Below are positions 52,042 through 59,562 of a DNA stretch of 64,000 nucleotides, one piece after another; position 1 is the first letter of the stretch, and the number at the start of each line of letters is the position of its first letter. Under the pieces are notes generated by a model. That model saw nothing but the letters and a program-made list of their open reading frames with translations, was not told the origin of the DNA and searched no databases. The stretch comes from SHZL01 sp963708905 (GTDB taxonomy: Bacteria; Pseudomonadota; Gammaproteobacteria; Xanthomonadales; SZUA-36): contig CAVPUV010000017.1 in NCBI GenBank assembly GCA_963708905.1, forward strand, positions 4,646-68,645, written 5' to 3'. Made by a program: the position numbers and the translations under genes.

Positions 52042-53121
52042 TCAACGATCGAGTATGATCAGCTCAACCCGGCGATTCGCCTGCCGGCCTTCGGCTGTGT
52101 CATTGGTCGCTACCGGCTGTACTTCACCGTAGCCGCGGGCACTCAGCCTGCTGGCTTTGATACCCTTGCTCACCAGGTAGTCCTGAACGGAGTTGGCACG
52201 GCGCTCGGACAGTTTCTGGTTGTACTCCTCGGTACCTACGCTATCGGTGTGACCGGCGACTTCCACCACCACGCGCTCGTGAGTTGTCAACAGGCCAGCA
52301 GCATTATCCAGAATGACCATGGCTTCCGGGCGTAATGTCGACTTGTCGAAGTCAAAGTGCACGCCTTCCAGCGAAATAACCGCTTCCACTTCACAGCCAT
52401 CCATATCGACTACCGCACCCGGCCGGGTATTCGGGCACTTGTCACGCTCGTTGGGTACACCATCGCCGTCCAGGTCCGGGTTCGGCGGAGGCGGCGCGGC
52501 GGCTGCCGGCGGTGGTGCTGCCGGCGGTGGCGGTTGAGTTGCAGCTGCCGTCCGCCCGCCAAAGTCGAAATTCAGGCCGATGCTGTAGATGAAATCCCTG
52601 AAATAATCCTGTGGTCCGAAGCTGGCGCTGTCGTAATCCTGGCGCCACATCGCTTGCGCGCGGCCCGACAGGTGCCTGGAGAGTTGACCATGCAGGCCAA
52701 CACCCAGGCTGAGCGACAGCGCATGGCCTTCATCCATAACGTTCCGGTGCTTGGTACTGCCGACACCGCCCAACACATAGGGCTTCCATGCATTGTCACC
52801 GAAGTAAAATCGACCTACCGCACCCAGAGTACTGAGTTTCCATTGGTCGTAGGTTGCTCCTGGAACCACGGTATCGAAATCCGTGAAATCTCCGTCGAAT
52901 TCGTCATATTCAATGTCCACGCTGAAATGATCATTGAAAAAATAACCAAAGCCGACAGACTGCCAGAGGTCACCATCACGCGTGTGACGATCACTGTTCA
53001 AATCGACGCCACCAATCTGGTAACTCACATGCCAGGGCTGGTCGCCGTCGGCAAATACAAAATTCCCGCTGAGCAACAGTATCGCCGTAGCCAAAGTGCT
53101 GACAAACATATTAATTTTCAC
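52042..53121 (-). CDS. OmpA-family outer-membrane protein
   Basis: The 359-residue protein has a signal peptide (MFVSTLATAILLLSG, cleavage near VFA), an N-terminal eight-stranded barrel of the OmpW/OmpA type (FGYFFNDHFSVDIEYDEF to IYSIGLNFDFGG, about 20-190), a Pro/Ala linker, a short calcium-binding-like type-3 repeat (DLDGDGVPNERDKCPNTRPG), and a peptidoglycan-binding OmpA C-terminal domain (FDFDKSTLRPEAMVIL; GHTDSVGTEEYNQKLSERRA; RRVELIILDR). GTG 53121 has GGAGG seven bases upstream; an upstream frame to 53244 is not used because it lacks a ribosome-binding site and a signal. Confidence 0.92.
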   Translation of the reverse strand: MKINMFVSTLATAILLLSGNFVFADGDQPWHVSYQIGGVDLNSDRHTRDGDLWQSVGFGYFFNDHFSVDIEYDEFDGDFTDFDTVVPGATYDQWKLSTLGAVGRFYFGDNAWKPYVLGGVGSTKHRNVMDEGHALSLSLGVGLHGQLSRHLSGRAQAMWRQDYDSASFGPQDYFRDFIYSIGLNFDFGGRTAAATQPPPPAAPPPAAAAPPPPNPDLDGDGVPNERDKCPNTRPGAVVDMDGCEVEAVISLEGVHFDFDKSTLRPEAMVILDNAAGLLTTHERVVVEVAGHTDSVGTEEYNQKLSERRANSVQDYLVSKGIKASRLSARGYGEVQPVATNDTAEGRQANRRVELIILDR

Positions 53122-53235
53122 GTCACTTCCTCCAAAGCCTATTGGGCGTTTTACCAGAACGGCTGCCCACCCCACGGCAAGTTCAGCTGTTCTGCGGCAA
53201 TGATACACCATTAATGATTTGTTAACAAAATAACT

Positions 53236-53257
53236 TCCCGGCATTAAACACCCGGGA
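53236..53257 (-). terminator. Probable terminator after dksA
   Basis: In the minus reading, TCCCGG-GTGTTTAATG-CCGGGA is followed by AGTTATTTTG. It is 57 bp past the dksA stop. The T-tract is broken, so strength is uncertain. Confidence 0.4.
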
Positions 53258-53313
53258 GCCCTGTTCTTCAGGCCATGATCAAAATTGTGTTTGCCTGCGC
53301 AGAATGGGAGAAA

Positions 53314-53742
53314 TTAACGCGGCTCCCCCTGTTGTCTTTGCCTTAATTCCCATCGTTCCTGGGCATCGAGGCAAAGCGTGGCTATAGGACGCGCTTCGAG
53401 CCGGTCCAGACCGATCTCCTCGCCGGTCTCATCGCAATAACCGTACTCACCTTCCTCAATACGATTCAGGGCTTTGTCAATCTTGTTGATCAGTTTCCGG
53501 TAGCGGTCGCGCGTTCTCAATTCCAGGCTGTTTTCAGTCTCGCGGGTTGCTCTTTCCGCTTCATCGCCGACGTCCCTGACTTCATGTTGCAGGTTGCTGA
53601 TGGTTTCACGTGATTCTTCAACCAGCTCCTCCCGCCAGTTGACCAGCTTCTGGCGGAAATACTCCAGATGCTTCGGGCACATGTACGGCTCTTTCTTGAG
53701 TGGCTTATAGTTCTTTTTCAATTTCACACGGCTTGCATTCAT
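53314..53742 (-). CDS. dksA: DksA-family RNA polymerase-binding regulator with two-cysteine zinc-finger region
   Basis: DksA binds the RNA polymerase secondary channel and, with ppGpp, controls rRNA and biosynthetic promoters. The 142 residues have a coiled coil (about 25-95) whose tip reads D60-E-A-E63-R-A65, matching the functional D-x-x-D-x-A with Glu at the second acid. The finger region has Cys103 and Cys124, while the other two zinc positions are Thr106 and Ala127 (CDET...CLDA). This CxxT/CxxA form occurs in P. aeruginosa DksA2 and some alphaproteobacterial DksA proteins, which act without structural zinc. It is followed by a possible terminator and divergent from yidD. Confidence 0.93.
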   Translation of the reverse strand: MNASRVKLKKNYKPLKKEPYMCPKHLEYFRQKLVNWREELVEESRETISNLQHEVRDVGDEAERATRETENSLELRTRDRYRKLINKIDKALNRIEEGEYGYCDETGEEIGLDRLEARPIATLCLDAQERWELRQRQQGEPR

Positions 53743-53819
53743 CGTGTTAATCTACTCCCTGAGTCTTGCCAAAACGGAAAAATCAACATATATCATTGTT
53801 TTTTCTGTTTTATTTATGA

Positions 53820-53840
53820 TTTCGGATCAAATGTCCGAAA
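53820..53840. other. Dyad in the dksA-yidD divergent region
   Basis: TTTCGGA-TCAAATG-TCCGAAA (seven-base arms, seven-base spacer) lies in the AT-rich 186-bp gap upstream of dksA and yidD. It could be an operator. No known consensus is matched. Confidence 0.35.
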
Positions 53841-53928
53841 AAGAAATTGCAGTTTTATATCTGAACTCGGCGCTCACGGCAAGCTTTTATCCACATCATA
53901 GCCGCAATTTGAACAGCTGAACTGAACG

Positions 53929-54138
53929 ATGAAAAAACTGCTGCAGGCATTCATTCGAACTTATCAACTGCTGCTGAGCCCCTTTCTCGGCAATCATTGC
54001 CGCTTCACTCCCAGTTGTTCGCAGTACGCCGCCGAAGCAATTGACCGCTACGGCGCATTGCGTGGTTGCTGGCTGACCATGCGCCGCATTGTTCGCTGCC
54101 AGCCGTTCTGCCCGGGCGGCTACGATCCAGTGCCCTAG
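53929..54138 (+). CDS. yidD: Membrane protein insertion efficiency factor YidD
   Basis: YidD is a small peripheral inner-membrane protein that aids YidC-dependent insertion. The 69 residues have the family pattern: an amphipathic N-terminus KKLLQAFIRTYQLLLSPFLG, then CRFTPSCSQYAAEAIDRYGALRG, and CQPFCPGGYDPVP at the end. All conserved cysteines (four) are present. It is usually next to rnpA and yidC in the oriC region; here it is alone upstream of pyrC, 36 bp away on the same strand. Confidence 0.96.
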   Translation: MKKLLQAFIRTYQLLLSPFLGNHCRFTPSCSQYAAEAIDRYGALRGCWLTMRRIVRCQPFCPGGYDPVP

Positions 54139-54174
54139 AAATAAGCACACAGATCAGAGGAAGCATAAAACCCC

Positions 54175-55530
54175 ATGACGGACCGGATACTGATAAAAAA
54201 CGCCCAACTCGTCAACGAAGGTGTGATTACTGCCGGAGACCTGTTGATCTTCCAGGGGCGAATCGAGCGCTGTGGCGGCGCCATAAGCGGCCAGGCCAAC
54301 ATGCGCATTATCGATGCTGCAGGGCGCTTCGTATTACCCGGCATGATTGATGACCAGGTGCACTTTCGTGAACCTGGTCTTACCCACAAGGGAGACATTG
54401 CCTCAGAATCCCGTGCCGCTGTCGCCGGCGGTATAACCAGTTACATGGAAATGCCCAATACCCTGCCACCGACGGTGACGCTTGCTGCGCTGGAGGAGAA
54501 ATACGCCATCGCTGCGCGAACTTCACAGGCCAACTATGCATTCTACCTGGGCGCCACCAATGACAACCTGGACGTGGTGCGCGCACTGAATCCCACGGCA
54601 GCCGCAGGCATCAAGGTTTTCATGGGATCTTCCACGGGCAACATGTTGGTCGACAAGGAAGAAACTCTGGCCGGCATTTTTCGTGATGCGCCCGTCATCA
54701 TTGCCACTCACTGCGAATCCACACCGCGCATCCAGCACAACCTCAAGGCAGCCATGGCCCGCTATGGCAACAGTATTCCGCTGGCCGAGCACCCGGTAAT
54801 ACGGGACGCGGAAGCCTGCTACCTGTCCTCGAGCATGGCCGTCAGCCTGGCGCGGGAACATGACGCCCAGTTACACGTACTGCACCTCAGCAGTGCGCGG
54901 GAAATGGAATTATTTGCGCCCGGCCCCATTGAGGGAAAATCCATCACGGCCGAGGTATGCGTCCACCACTTGCTGTTCAGCAGTGAGGATTATGGTCATC
55001 TCGGCAATTTCATCAAATGCAACCCGGCAATCAAGTCGCCAGATGACCGCACAGCCTTGCGGCAAGCCTTGAAGAGTGGCCGGTTGGATATCATCGCCAC
55101 CGATCATGCACCCCATACACGTGAAGAAAAAGCCGCGACTGACTACCTGCTCGCACCCGCGGGGCTGCCACTGGTGCAAGACGCCTTGTTGAGCCTGCTG
55201 GAGCTGCACCACGACGGCGTCCTCAGCCTGACGGAGATCGTGACCAAGACTGCGCACAATCCGGCCCGTCGATTTGCTGTCCGGGACCGGGGCTTTTTGC
55301 GTGAGGGCTATCATGCGGACCTGGTGATTGTGGATACCGGGGCGCCAACTGAGGTTCGCCCGGATACCGTGCTGTCCCGCTGCGGCTGGAGCCCGTTCCT
55401 GGGCAAACGATTCCGTTCACGCATCGATACCACGCTGGTGAATGGGACATTGGCCTGGCACGAAGGCAGTATCATCGAGCACCGCGCAGCCAGCCGTCTC
55501 GAATTTAACCGCAGCCGCGGCGGCCGATAA
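54175..55530 (+). CDS. pyrC: Dihydroorotase (class I-type) with a Gln in the HxH metal motif
   Basis: Dihydroorotase cyclises carbamoyl-aspartate to dihydroorotate in pyrimidine synthesis and uses a binuclear zinc site. Most landmarks are present: the bridging-lysine region AAAGIKVFMGSSTGN, His in ATHCESTPRI, His in LHVLHLSSARE, and the catalytic Asp in IIATDHAPHT. The first motif reads IDDQVHFREPG (about 58-68), with Gln61 where most family members have the first metal-ligating His. This substitution also occurs, from memory, in other dihydroorotases of this clade. Length 451 and the RQALKSGRLDIIATDHAPHT order favour pyrC over allantoinase. It lies 36 bp after yidD. Confidence 0.9.
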   Translation: MTDRILIKNAQLVNEGVITAGDLLIFQGRIERCGGAISGQANMRIIDAAGRFVLPGMIDDQVHFREPGLTHKGDIASESRAAVAGGITSYMEMPNTLPPTVTLAALEEKYAIAARTSQANYAFYLGATNDNLDVVRALNPTAAAGIKVFMGSSTGNMLVDKEETLAGIFRDAPVIIATHCESTPRIQHNLKAAMARYGNSIPLAEHPVIRDAEACYLSSSMAVSLAREHDAQLHVLHLSSAREMELFAPGPIEGKSITAEVCVHHLLFSSEDYGHLGNFIKCNPAIKSPDDRTALRQALKSGRLDIIATDHAPHTREEKAATDYLLAPAGLPLVQDALLSLLELHHDGVLSLTEIVTKTAHNPARRFAVRDRGFLREGYHADLVIVDTGAPTEVRPDTVLSRCGWSPFLGKRFRSRIDTTLVNGTLAWHEGSIIEHRAASRLEFNRSRGGR

Positions 55531-55572
55531 GGCAGGTCTGGCATCCAGAGCGGCCGTTCAACGCCGGCTTGG

Positions 55573-55604
55573 ATCCCAGGCGTTTGCTTCGCAAAGCCTG
55601 GGAT
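55573..55604. repeat. Palindrome downstream of pyrC
   Basis: ATCCCAGGC (55573-55581) and GCCTGGGAT (55596-55604) flank a nested TTTGC-TTC-GCAAA stem, giving a near-complete 32-bp hairpin 43 bp after the pyrC stop. Its right arm is also the start of the 31-bp tandem repeat. Confidence 0.65.
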
Positions 55605-55657
55605 GACGTTCTTATAAAAATACACAGCCTGGGATGACGTTCTTATAAAAACACACA
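55596..55657. repeat. Two tandem copies of a 31-bp repeat between pyrC and fabI
   Basis: Units at 55596-55626 and 55627-55657 differ at one position. Each begins GCCTGGGATGACGTTCTTAT and continues AAAAA(T/C)ACACA. A partial third unit (GCCAGGGAT) follows. The array lies in a 236-bp gap before fabI, which otherwise holds only the fabI ribosome-binding site (AGGA near 55755). Confidence 0.85.
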
Positions 55658-55766
55658 GCCAGGGATAGATTCCAATTGGAGGTTGCTATTAACAACACCA
55701 TCGATTTGCAGTACTCTGCCCCGGTCTTTTAACCCACACCCGCTCTGATTATTACAGGATAAATTC

Positions 55767-56558
55767 ATGGGCTTTCTCGCAGGAAAACGTGCTTTGATCG
55801 TTGGTGTAGCCAGTCCCCGCTCCATCGCCTGGGGTATCGCCGAGGCCATGCATGAGCAAGGGGCGGAACTGGCTTTCACCTACCAGAATGACAAGCTTTT
55901 ATCGCGCGTGGAAAAAATCGCGCAAATTACCGGCGCGAAAATTGTGCTGCCATGTGACGTGGCATCCGATGATGAAATCGACATGCTGTTCAGCCAGCTG
56001 AAACAGCATTGGGATTATTACGACATCCTGGTCCACTCAGTGGGGTTTGCTCCACGCGAACAACTTGAAGGCGATTACATGGATGTCATCACGCGCGAGG
56101 GTTTCCGCATTGCGCACGATATCAGTTCGTACAGCTTCGCTGCCCTGGCCAAGGCAGGATTACCGATGATGGCAGGCCGCAATGCCGCCATGGTGACATT
56201 GACCTACCTGGGCGCCATCCGGGCCATGCCCAGTTACAACGTGATGGGATTGGCCAAAGCCAGCCTGGAAGCGAATATGCGTTACATGGCCCAAAGTCTC
56301 GGACCGCGTGGTATCCGTGTGAATGCGATCTCGGCCGGCCCTATCAAGACGCTGGCGGCGGCCGGCATCTCCCAGTTCCGAAGAATGATGGCACACGTCG
56401 AAGGCACGGCGCCCTTACGCCGCAGCATCACCCCGCGCGAAGTGGGAGACGTGGCTGCGTTCCTGTGCTCAGACCTGGCATCAGGTATTACCGGCGAAAC
56501 CACATTCGTTGATGCCGGCTACCACATCCTGGGCATGGCGGAGTTGTCAAACAGCTGA
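55767..56558 (+). CDS. fabI: Enoyl-[acyl-carrier-protein] reductase (NADH), FabI type
   Basis: FabI reduces trans-2-enoyl-ACP, the last step of each fatty-acid elongation cycle. The SDR fold has the FabI-specific NAD motif GVASPRSIAWGIA and the catalytic pair in the YxxxxxxK form (Tyr and Lys within PSYNVMGLAKASLEANMRYMA, near 160). GRMPVSLSG-like substrate loops and the C-terminal DGG-like FVDAGYHILGM are normal. Length 263. ATG 55767 has AGGA upstream. Target of triclosan-type inhibitors in general for the family. Confidence 0.97.
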   Translation: MGFLAGKRALIVGVASPRSIAWGIAEAMHEQGAELAFTYQNDKLLSRVEKIAQITGAKIVLPCDVASDDEIDMLFSQLKQHWDYYDILVHSVGFAPREQLEGDYMDVITREGFRIAHDISSYSFAALAKAGLPMMAGRNAAMVTLTYLGAIRAMPSYNVMGLAKASLEANMRYMAQSLGPRGIRVNAISAGPIKTLAAAGISQFRRMMAHVEGTAPLRRSITPREVGDVAAFLCSDLASGITGETTFVDAGYHILGMAELSNS

Positions 56559-56579
56559 ATTACAACCCCGGGCTAACTA

Positions 56580-56731
56580 GTGCCCATCCTATAAACGCCA
56601 TATGCTAACGCGGCACACGGATGTGCCGCCATTTTCAATGACGTAAGTCATTGAAAATGTGAGCGCAGCAAAACCACGCTTTTGCGTAGCGAATCCATAA
56701 CGGGCAGGGATGCCCGTTTATGGACAGACAC
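56580..56731 (+). mobile_element. 152-bp multi-hairpin mobile repeat, copy D
   Basis: Flanked by TAACTA on both sides (56574-56579 and 56732-56737), a 6-bp target duplication. The right copy contains the ppiD stop codon (CTA at 56735-56737 on the plus strand). The left end GTGCCCATCCTATAAACG and right end CGTTTATGGACAGACAC are inverted repeats, as in copy C. Confidence 0.9.
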
Positions 56732-56734
56732 TAA

Positions 56735-58657
56735 CTACAGCCTGTCCTCAAATACTTCGATTTGCGCATGCTTGCGCAGCATGCGCACGAAACCCATCGC
56801 TTCGGAATTGGCGCTTGCATTGGCTATACGGCGTCGATAGTTCTGCACTTTGGCCGGGTCATCTTCAGGCACTACACCGTCAACCACTTTTTCGAGTTGC
56901 ACCACGGCATAGCCATTGGCCATGGGTATGATTGCGATTCGTGGCGCCTCGTTTTCCGGAGCTTGCAGCAGGAATATCCCCGTCAGCAGTTCGGCCGGCA
57001 GGTCCTTGTTGTCGCGCCGGACCGCTTCCATCGCAAGCACCTCAAGTGATTGCTCCTCCGCCGCCGCAGCGATGTCCGACCCGGCTTGCAGTTGTTGCAA
57101 AATCCCGTCAGCACGTTCTGAGGCCTGTTGCATGGCACGTTCGCGTTGAACACTGGCGATCACGCTGTCACGCACCTCAGCCAGCGGTAACAGGTCCTCG
57201 GGACTGTGTTGCTTGATACGCAGCATGACAATGTGGTTTTCGCCCAGATCCACGGGATCGCTGACGCCGCCTTGTTGCAACACCAGGTCGGAGAACGCCG
57301 CATTGACCACAGCTGGATTCCCGGCTATACCGTCCCCCCCGGCACGGCCGAAAGGTCCCGCTTCATGGACTTCCAAACCCAGCACTTCGGCTGCCGCGTT
57401 CAGGGTCGTGGGATCTTCGTAAATCAGATCGACCAGGCGATCAGCCTGTTCCAGGAATTTGCGCTCCTGCTGCTCGCTGTGAAATTCCGTCAACAAAATA
57501 TCGCGTGCTTCCTCGAAAGACATGCCTTCCGCCGGACGCAGGTCGCGCAGGTAGATCACGTGCCAGCCAAATCCGGTCTGGACCGGGTCTGATATCGGGT
57601 GTTCTTTAGTCAGGGCATACAGACCGTCCTCGAAAGCCTGGGCCATGAAACCGGGTTCAATCCAACCCAGGTCACCACCCTGCGAGGCGGAACCAGCGTC
57701 CTGCGAATATTCCCTGGCCAGTGCGGCGAAATCTTCCCCCGCATGTGCGCGTGCGGCCAGGTCTTGAGCCTGCTGCCGGGCGTTCTCGATGCTGGCCTCG
57801 TCAGCCTGTGGATCGACCTCGATCAGAATGTGCGATGCCCGCCTGGTCTCGGGCGTAATAAAACGGGCTTTCTGTTCTTCGAAACGGGCGCGAAGTTGAT
57901 CATCATCCGGCGCCACGTCTTCTTCCATCGTCGTTGCGTCCAGTTCAAGGTACTCGATAACGACTTGCTCTTCTGAGCGGTAGAGCTGCGGGTGAGATTC
58001 ATACCAGGCCTGTATGGCAGCTTCTTCGGTGTCAGCGGCAGCCTGTACCGTCTCGGCAGACTGGGCCGCCACCACTATCGCCTGGAATGTCCGTTCCTGA
58101 TCCTGCAGCCGAACGAATTGTTTCAACTCCCACTCAGTGGCGATCGCGCTGCTGGCAATAGTATCCGGAAACTGGCCAAGAATGATTTCCGCACGCATTT
58201 CATTTTCGAATCGCTGCGGTGTATTGCCCTGAGCCAGCAAGCGGGACTGGTATACATCCGCATTGAATTCACCATCGACCTGGAATGCCTCGATTTCCCG
58301 GATGGCCTGCGCCAGGCTTTCATCGTCCACGGAAAGGCCTGCTTCCTCCGCCGCCTGACGCAGCAGTTGCTGATCGATCATGGAATCAAGGTATTGCCGT
58401 CGCACGACCGGCTGATCGAACTGCTCGGCGTCGAAACTTGCCCCCATCAATGACTGCATGCGGCGGCGATAATTCTGAAAGCCCTGGGAGAAGTCATTCG
58501 CGGTGATTTCCACATCATTTACCAGGGCGACGCTGTTCACGGCATCCGCCGTGAAGTAGGAATTCACACCGACAAATGCAAATGGGATGATCAGGATGGC
58601 AAAAATGAAGATGGCGATAATGCCCGTCAGCCGTTCTCGCATCGCTTGAAGAACCAT
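56735..58657 (-). CDS. ppiD: Periplasmic folding chaperone / peptidyl-prolyl isomerase PpiD
   Basis: PpiD is an inner-membrane-anchored chaperone at the Sec translocon. The 640 residues have one N-terminal helix (IIAIFIFAILIIPFAFVGV), a SurA-like chaperone region, and a single parvulin domain (RASHILIEVDPQADEA to GFGWHVIYLRDLRPAE, about 260-360). The C-terminal SurA-like domain follows. It lies between fabI and the tRNA-hupB-lon block, the standard order. Its stop codon lies within the target duplication of the mobile repeat D, so the insertion spared it or supplied the present stop. Confidence 0.95.
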   Translation of the reverse strand: MVLQAMRERLTGIIAIFIFAILIIPFAFVGVNSYFTADAVNSVALVNDVEITANDFSQGFQNYRRRMQSLMGASFDAEQFDQPVVRRQYLDSMIDQQLLRQAAEEAGLSVDDESLAQAIREIEAFQVDGEFNADVYQSRLLAQGNTPQRFENEMRAEIILGQFPDTIASSAIATEWELKQFVRLQDQERTFQAIVVAAQSAETVQAAADTEEAAIQAWYESHPQLYRSEEQVVIEYLELDATTMEEDVAPDDDQLRARFEEQKARFITPETRRASHILIEVDPQADEASIENARQQAQDLAARAHAGEDFAALAREYSQDAGSASQGGDLGWIEPGFMAQAFEDGLYALTKEHPISDPVQTGFGWHVIYLRDLRPAEGMSFEEARDILLTEFHSEQQERKFLEQADRLVDLIYEDPTTLNAAAEVLGLEVHEAGPFGRAGGDGIAGNPAVVNAAFSDLVLQQGGVSDPVDLGENHIVMLRIKQHSPEDLLPLAEVRDSVIASVQRERAMQQASERADGILQQLQAGSDIAAAAEEQSLEVLAMEAVRRDNKDLPAELLTGIFLLQAPENEAPRIAIIPMANGYAVVQLEKVVDGVVPEDDPAKVQNYRRRIANASANSEAMGFVRMLRKHAQIEVFEDRL

Positions 58658-58718
58658 AAGTTCACTTGTTCCCTTGTCAACTCGCCGGGAATGTCCGGCG
58701 GCGTGTGGAAAGATTAAT

Positions 58719-58746
58719 AAAAAGGGCGCCTGTGGGGCGCCCTTTT
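58719..58746. terminator. Terminator between ppiD and the tRNA genes
   Basis: AAAAGGGCGCC-TGTGG-GGCGCCCTTTT: a strong GC stem with an A-run on one side and a T-run on the other. On the minus strand it lies 9 bp after tRNA-Asp and ends the tRNA transcript before ppiD. Confidence 0.85.
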
Positions 58747-58754
58747 GATTTTAA

Positions 58755-58831
58755 TGGCGGAGTGGACGGGACTCGAACCCGCGACCCCCGGCGTGACAGG
58801 CCGGTATTCTAACCGACTGAACTACCACTCC
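58755..58831 (-). tRNA. tRNA-Asp (GTC anticodon)
   Basis: A 77-nt cloverleaf on the minus strand with an encoded CCA. The acceptor GGAGTGG pairs with CCACTCC, and the loop CTGTCAC inside CCGGC/GCCGG gives anticodon GTC. The sequence around it is near-identical to other gammaproteobacterial tRNA-Asp genes. It lies 8 bp downstream of tRNA-Val. Confidence 0.97.
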
Positions 58832-58839
58832 ACGCTTTC

Positions 58840-58915
58840 TGGTGGGTGCTGACGGGCTCGAACCGCCGACCCTCGCCTTGTAAGGGCGATGCTCTTCCAA
58901 CTGAGCTAAGCACCC
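58840..58915 (-). tRNA. tRNA-Val (TAC anticodon)
   Basis: A 76-nt cloverleaf on the minus strand with an encoded CCA. The acceptor GGGTGCT pairs with AGCACCC, and the loop CTTACAA in the TCGCC/GGCGA stem gives anticodon TAC. It lies 14 bp after hupB, on the same strand, so hupB and the two tRNAs probably share a transcript. Confidence 0.97.
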
Positions 58916-58929
58916 CTGCAAAAGGTGGG

Positions 58930-59202
58930 CTAGTTTACGGCATCCTTGAGTGCTTTACCAGCCTTGAAAGCGGGGTTCTTGGAAGCCTTGATTTTGATCG
59001 TCTCGCCGGTGCGCGGATTGCGTCCGGTGCGTGCCGCGCGCTTTCTTACAGAAAAAGTTCCAAATCCAACAAGCGATACTGTTTGACCTTTTTTCAATGC
59101 CTTGGAAACACTCTTTACGAAACCGTCAACAGCACGACCTGCGTCCGCTTTGCTCAAGTTGGCAGAGTCGGCAATGGCGTCAATAAGTTCAGATTTATTC
59201 AT
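58930..59202 (-). CDS. hupB: DNA-binding protein HU-beta
   Basis: HU is the main nucleoid-compacting protein. The 90-residue protein begins MNKSELIDAIADSANLSK and has the core GFGTFSVRKRAARTGRNPRTGETIKI, with the arm proline in RNP. ATG 59202 follows GGAGTG, and the ten-residue extension upstream is not part of HU. It is the usual neighbour of lon. Two tRNA genes follow. Confidence 0.98.
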   Translation of the reverse strand: MNKSELIDAIADSANLSKADAGRAVDGFVKSVSKALKKGQTVSLVGFGTFSVRKRAARTGRNPRTGETIKIKASKNPAFKAGKALKDAVN

Positions 59203-59353
59203 TCTAGCACTCCGTAATTGATCAGTTGGCAATTTGAGTTTTAGACTTGCCGGCCACCGACTTCCACACCGATGTCGGCTGAATTAGTGCATTGCGAAAG
59301 TAGCGGAGACTCCCGGAAACCCTTGCCTGTCAAGGCCTGCAAGTCGTGTGAGA

Positions 59354-59382
59354 ATACTAATACGGCGGTGCAGACGGCGCAA
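59354..59382 (-). promoter_or_regulatory. Probable hupB promoter
   Basis: In the minus-strand reading, TTGCGC and TAGTAT are 17 bases apart, about 150 bp before the hupB start. The rest of the 359-bp lon-hupB gap holds no gene I can support. Confidence 0.45.
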
Positions 59383-59530
59383 CACAAATCCGATTGAATC
59401 AAGAAGTGTTTGCTGAACTAAAGTCGCCAAGCTGCTCATTGTGCGGCAAAACCAAAAATATTCGTCGCCAAAAAAACCTGGACAAATCCTGATCTTCTGC
59501 AGTTTTTTTTGTCAGCGCCGGTGTGAAATC

Positions 59531-59562
59531 AACCCGGAAAGTCCATATGGACTTTCCGGGTT
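59531..59562. repeat. 32-bp perfect palindrome at the lon stop
   Basis: AACCCGGAAAGTCCAT and its exact complement meet with no loop, directly at the lon stop codon (TGA on the minus strand at 59562-59564). There is no T-tract, so it is a poor intrinsic terminator; it could form a 3' RNA stem that protects or processes the lon mRNA. Confidence 0.85.

Noticed and set aside
59284..59442. 51-codon minus-strand frame beginning MSSLATLVQQTL in the hupB leader
   Set aside because: It spans the proposed hupB promoter, has no ribosome-binding site, and ends without a recognisable domain.
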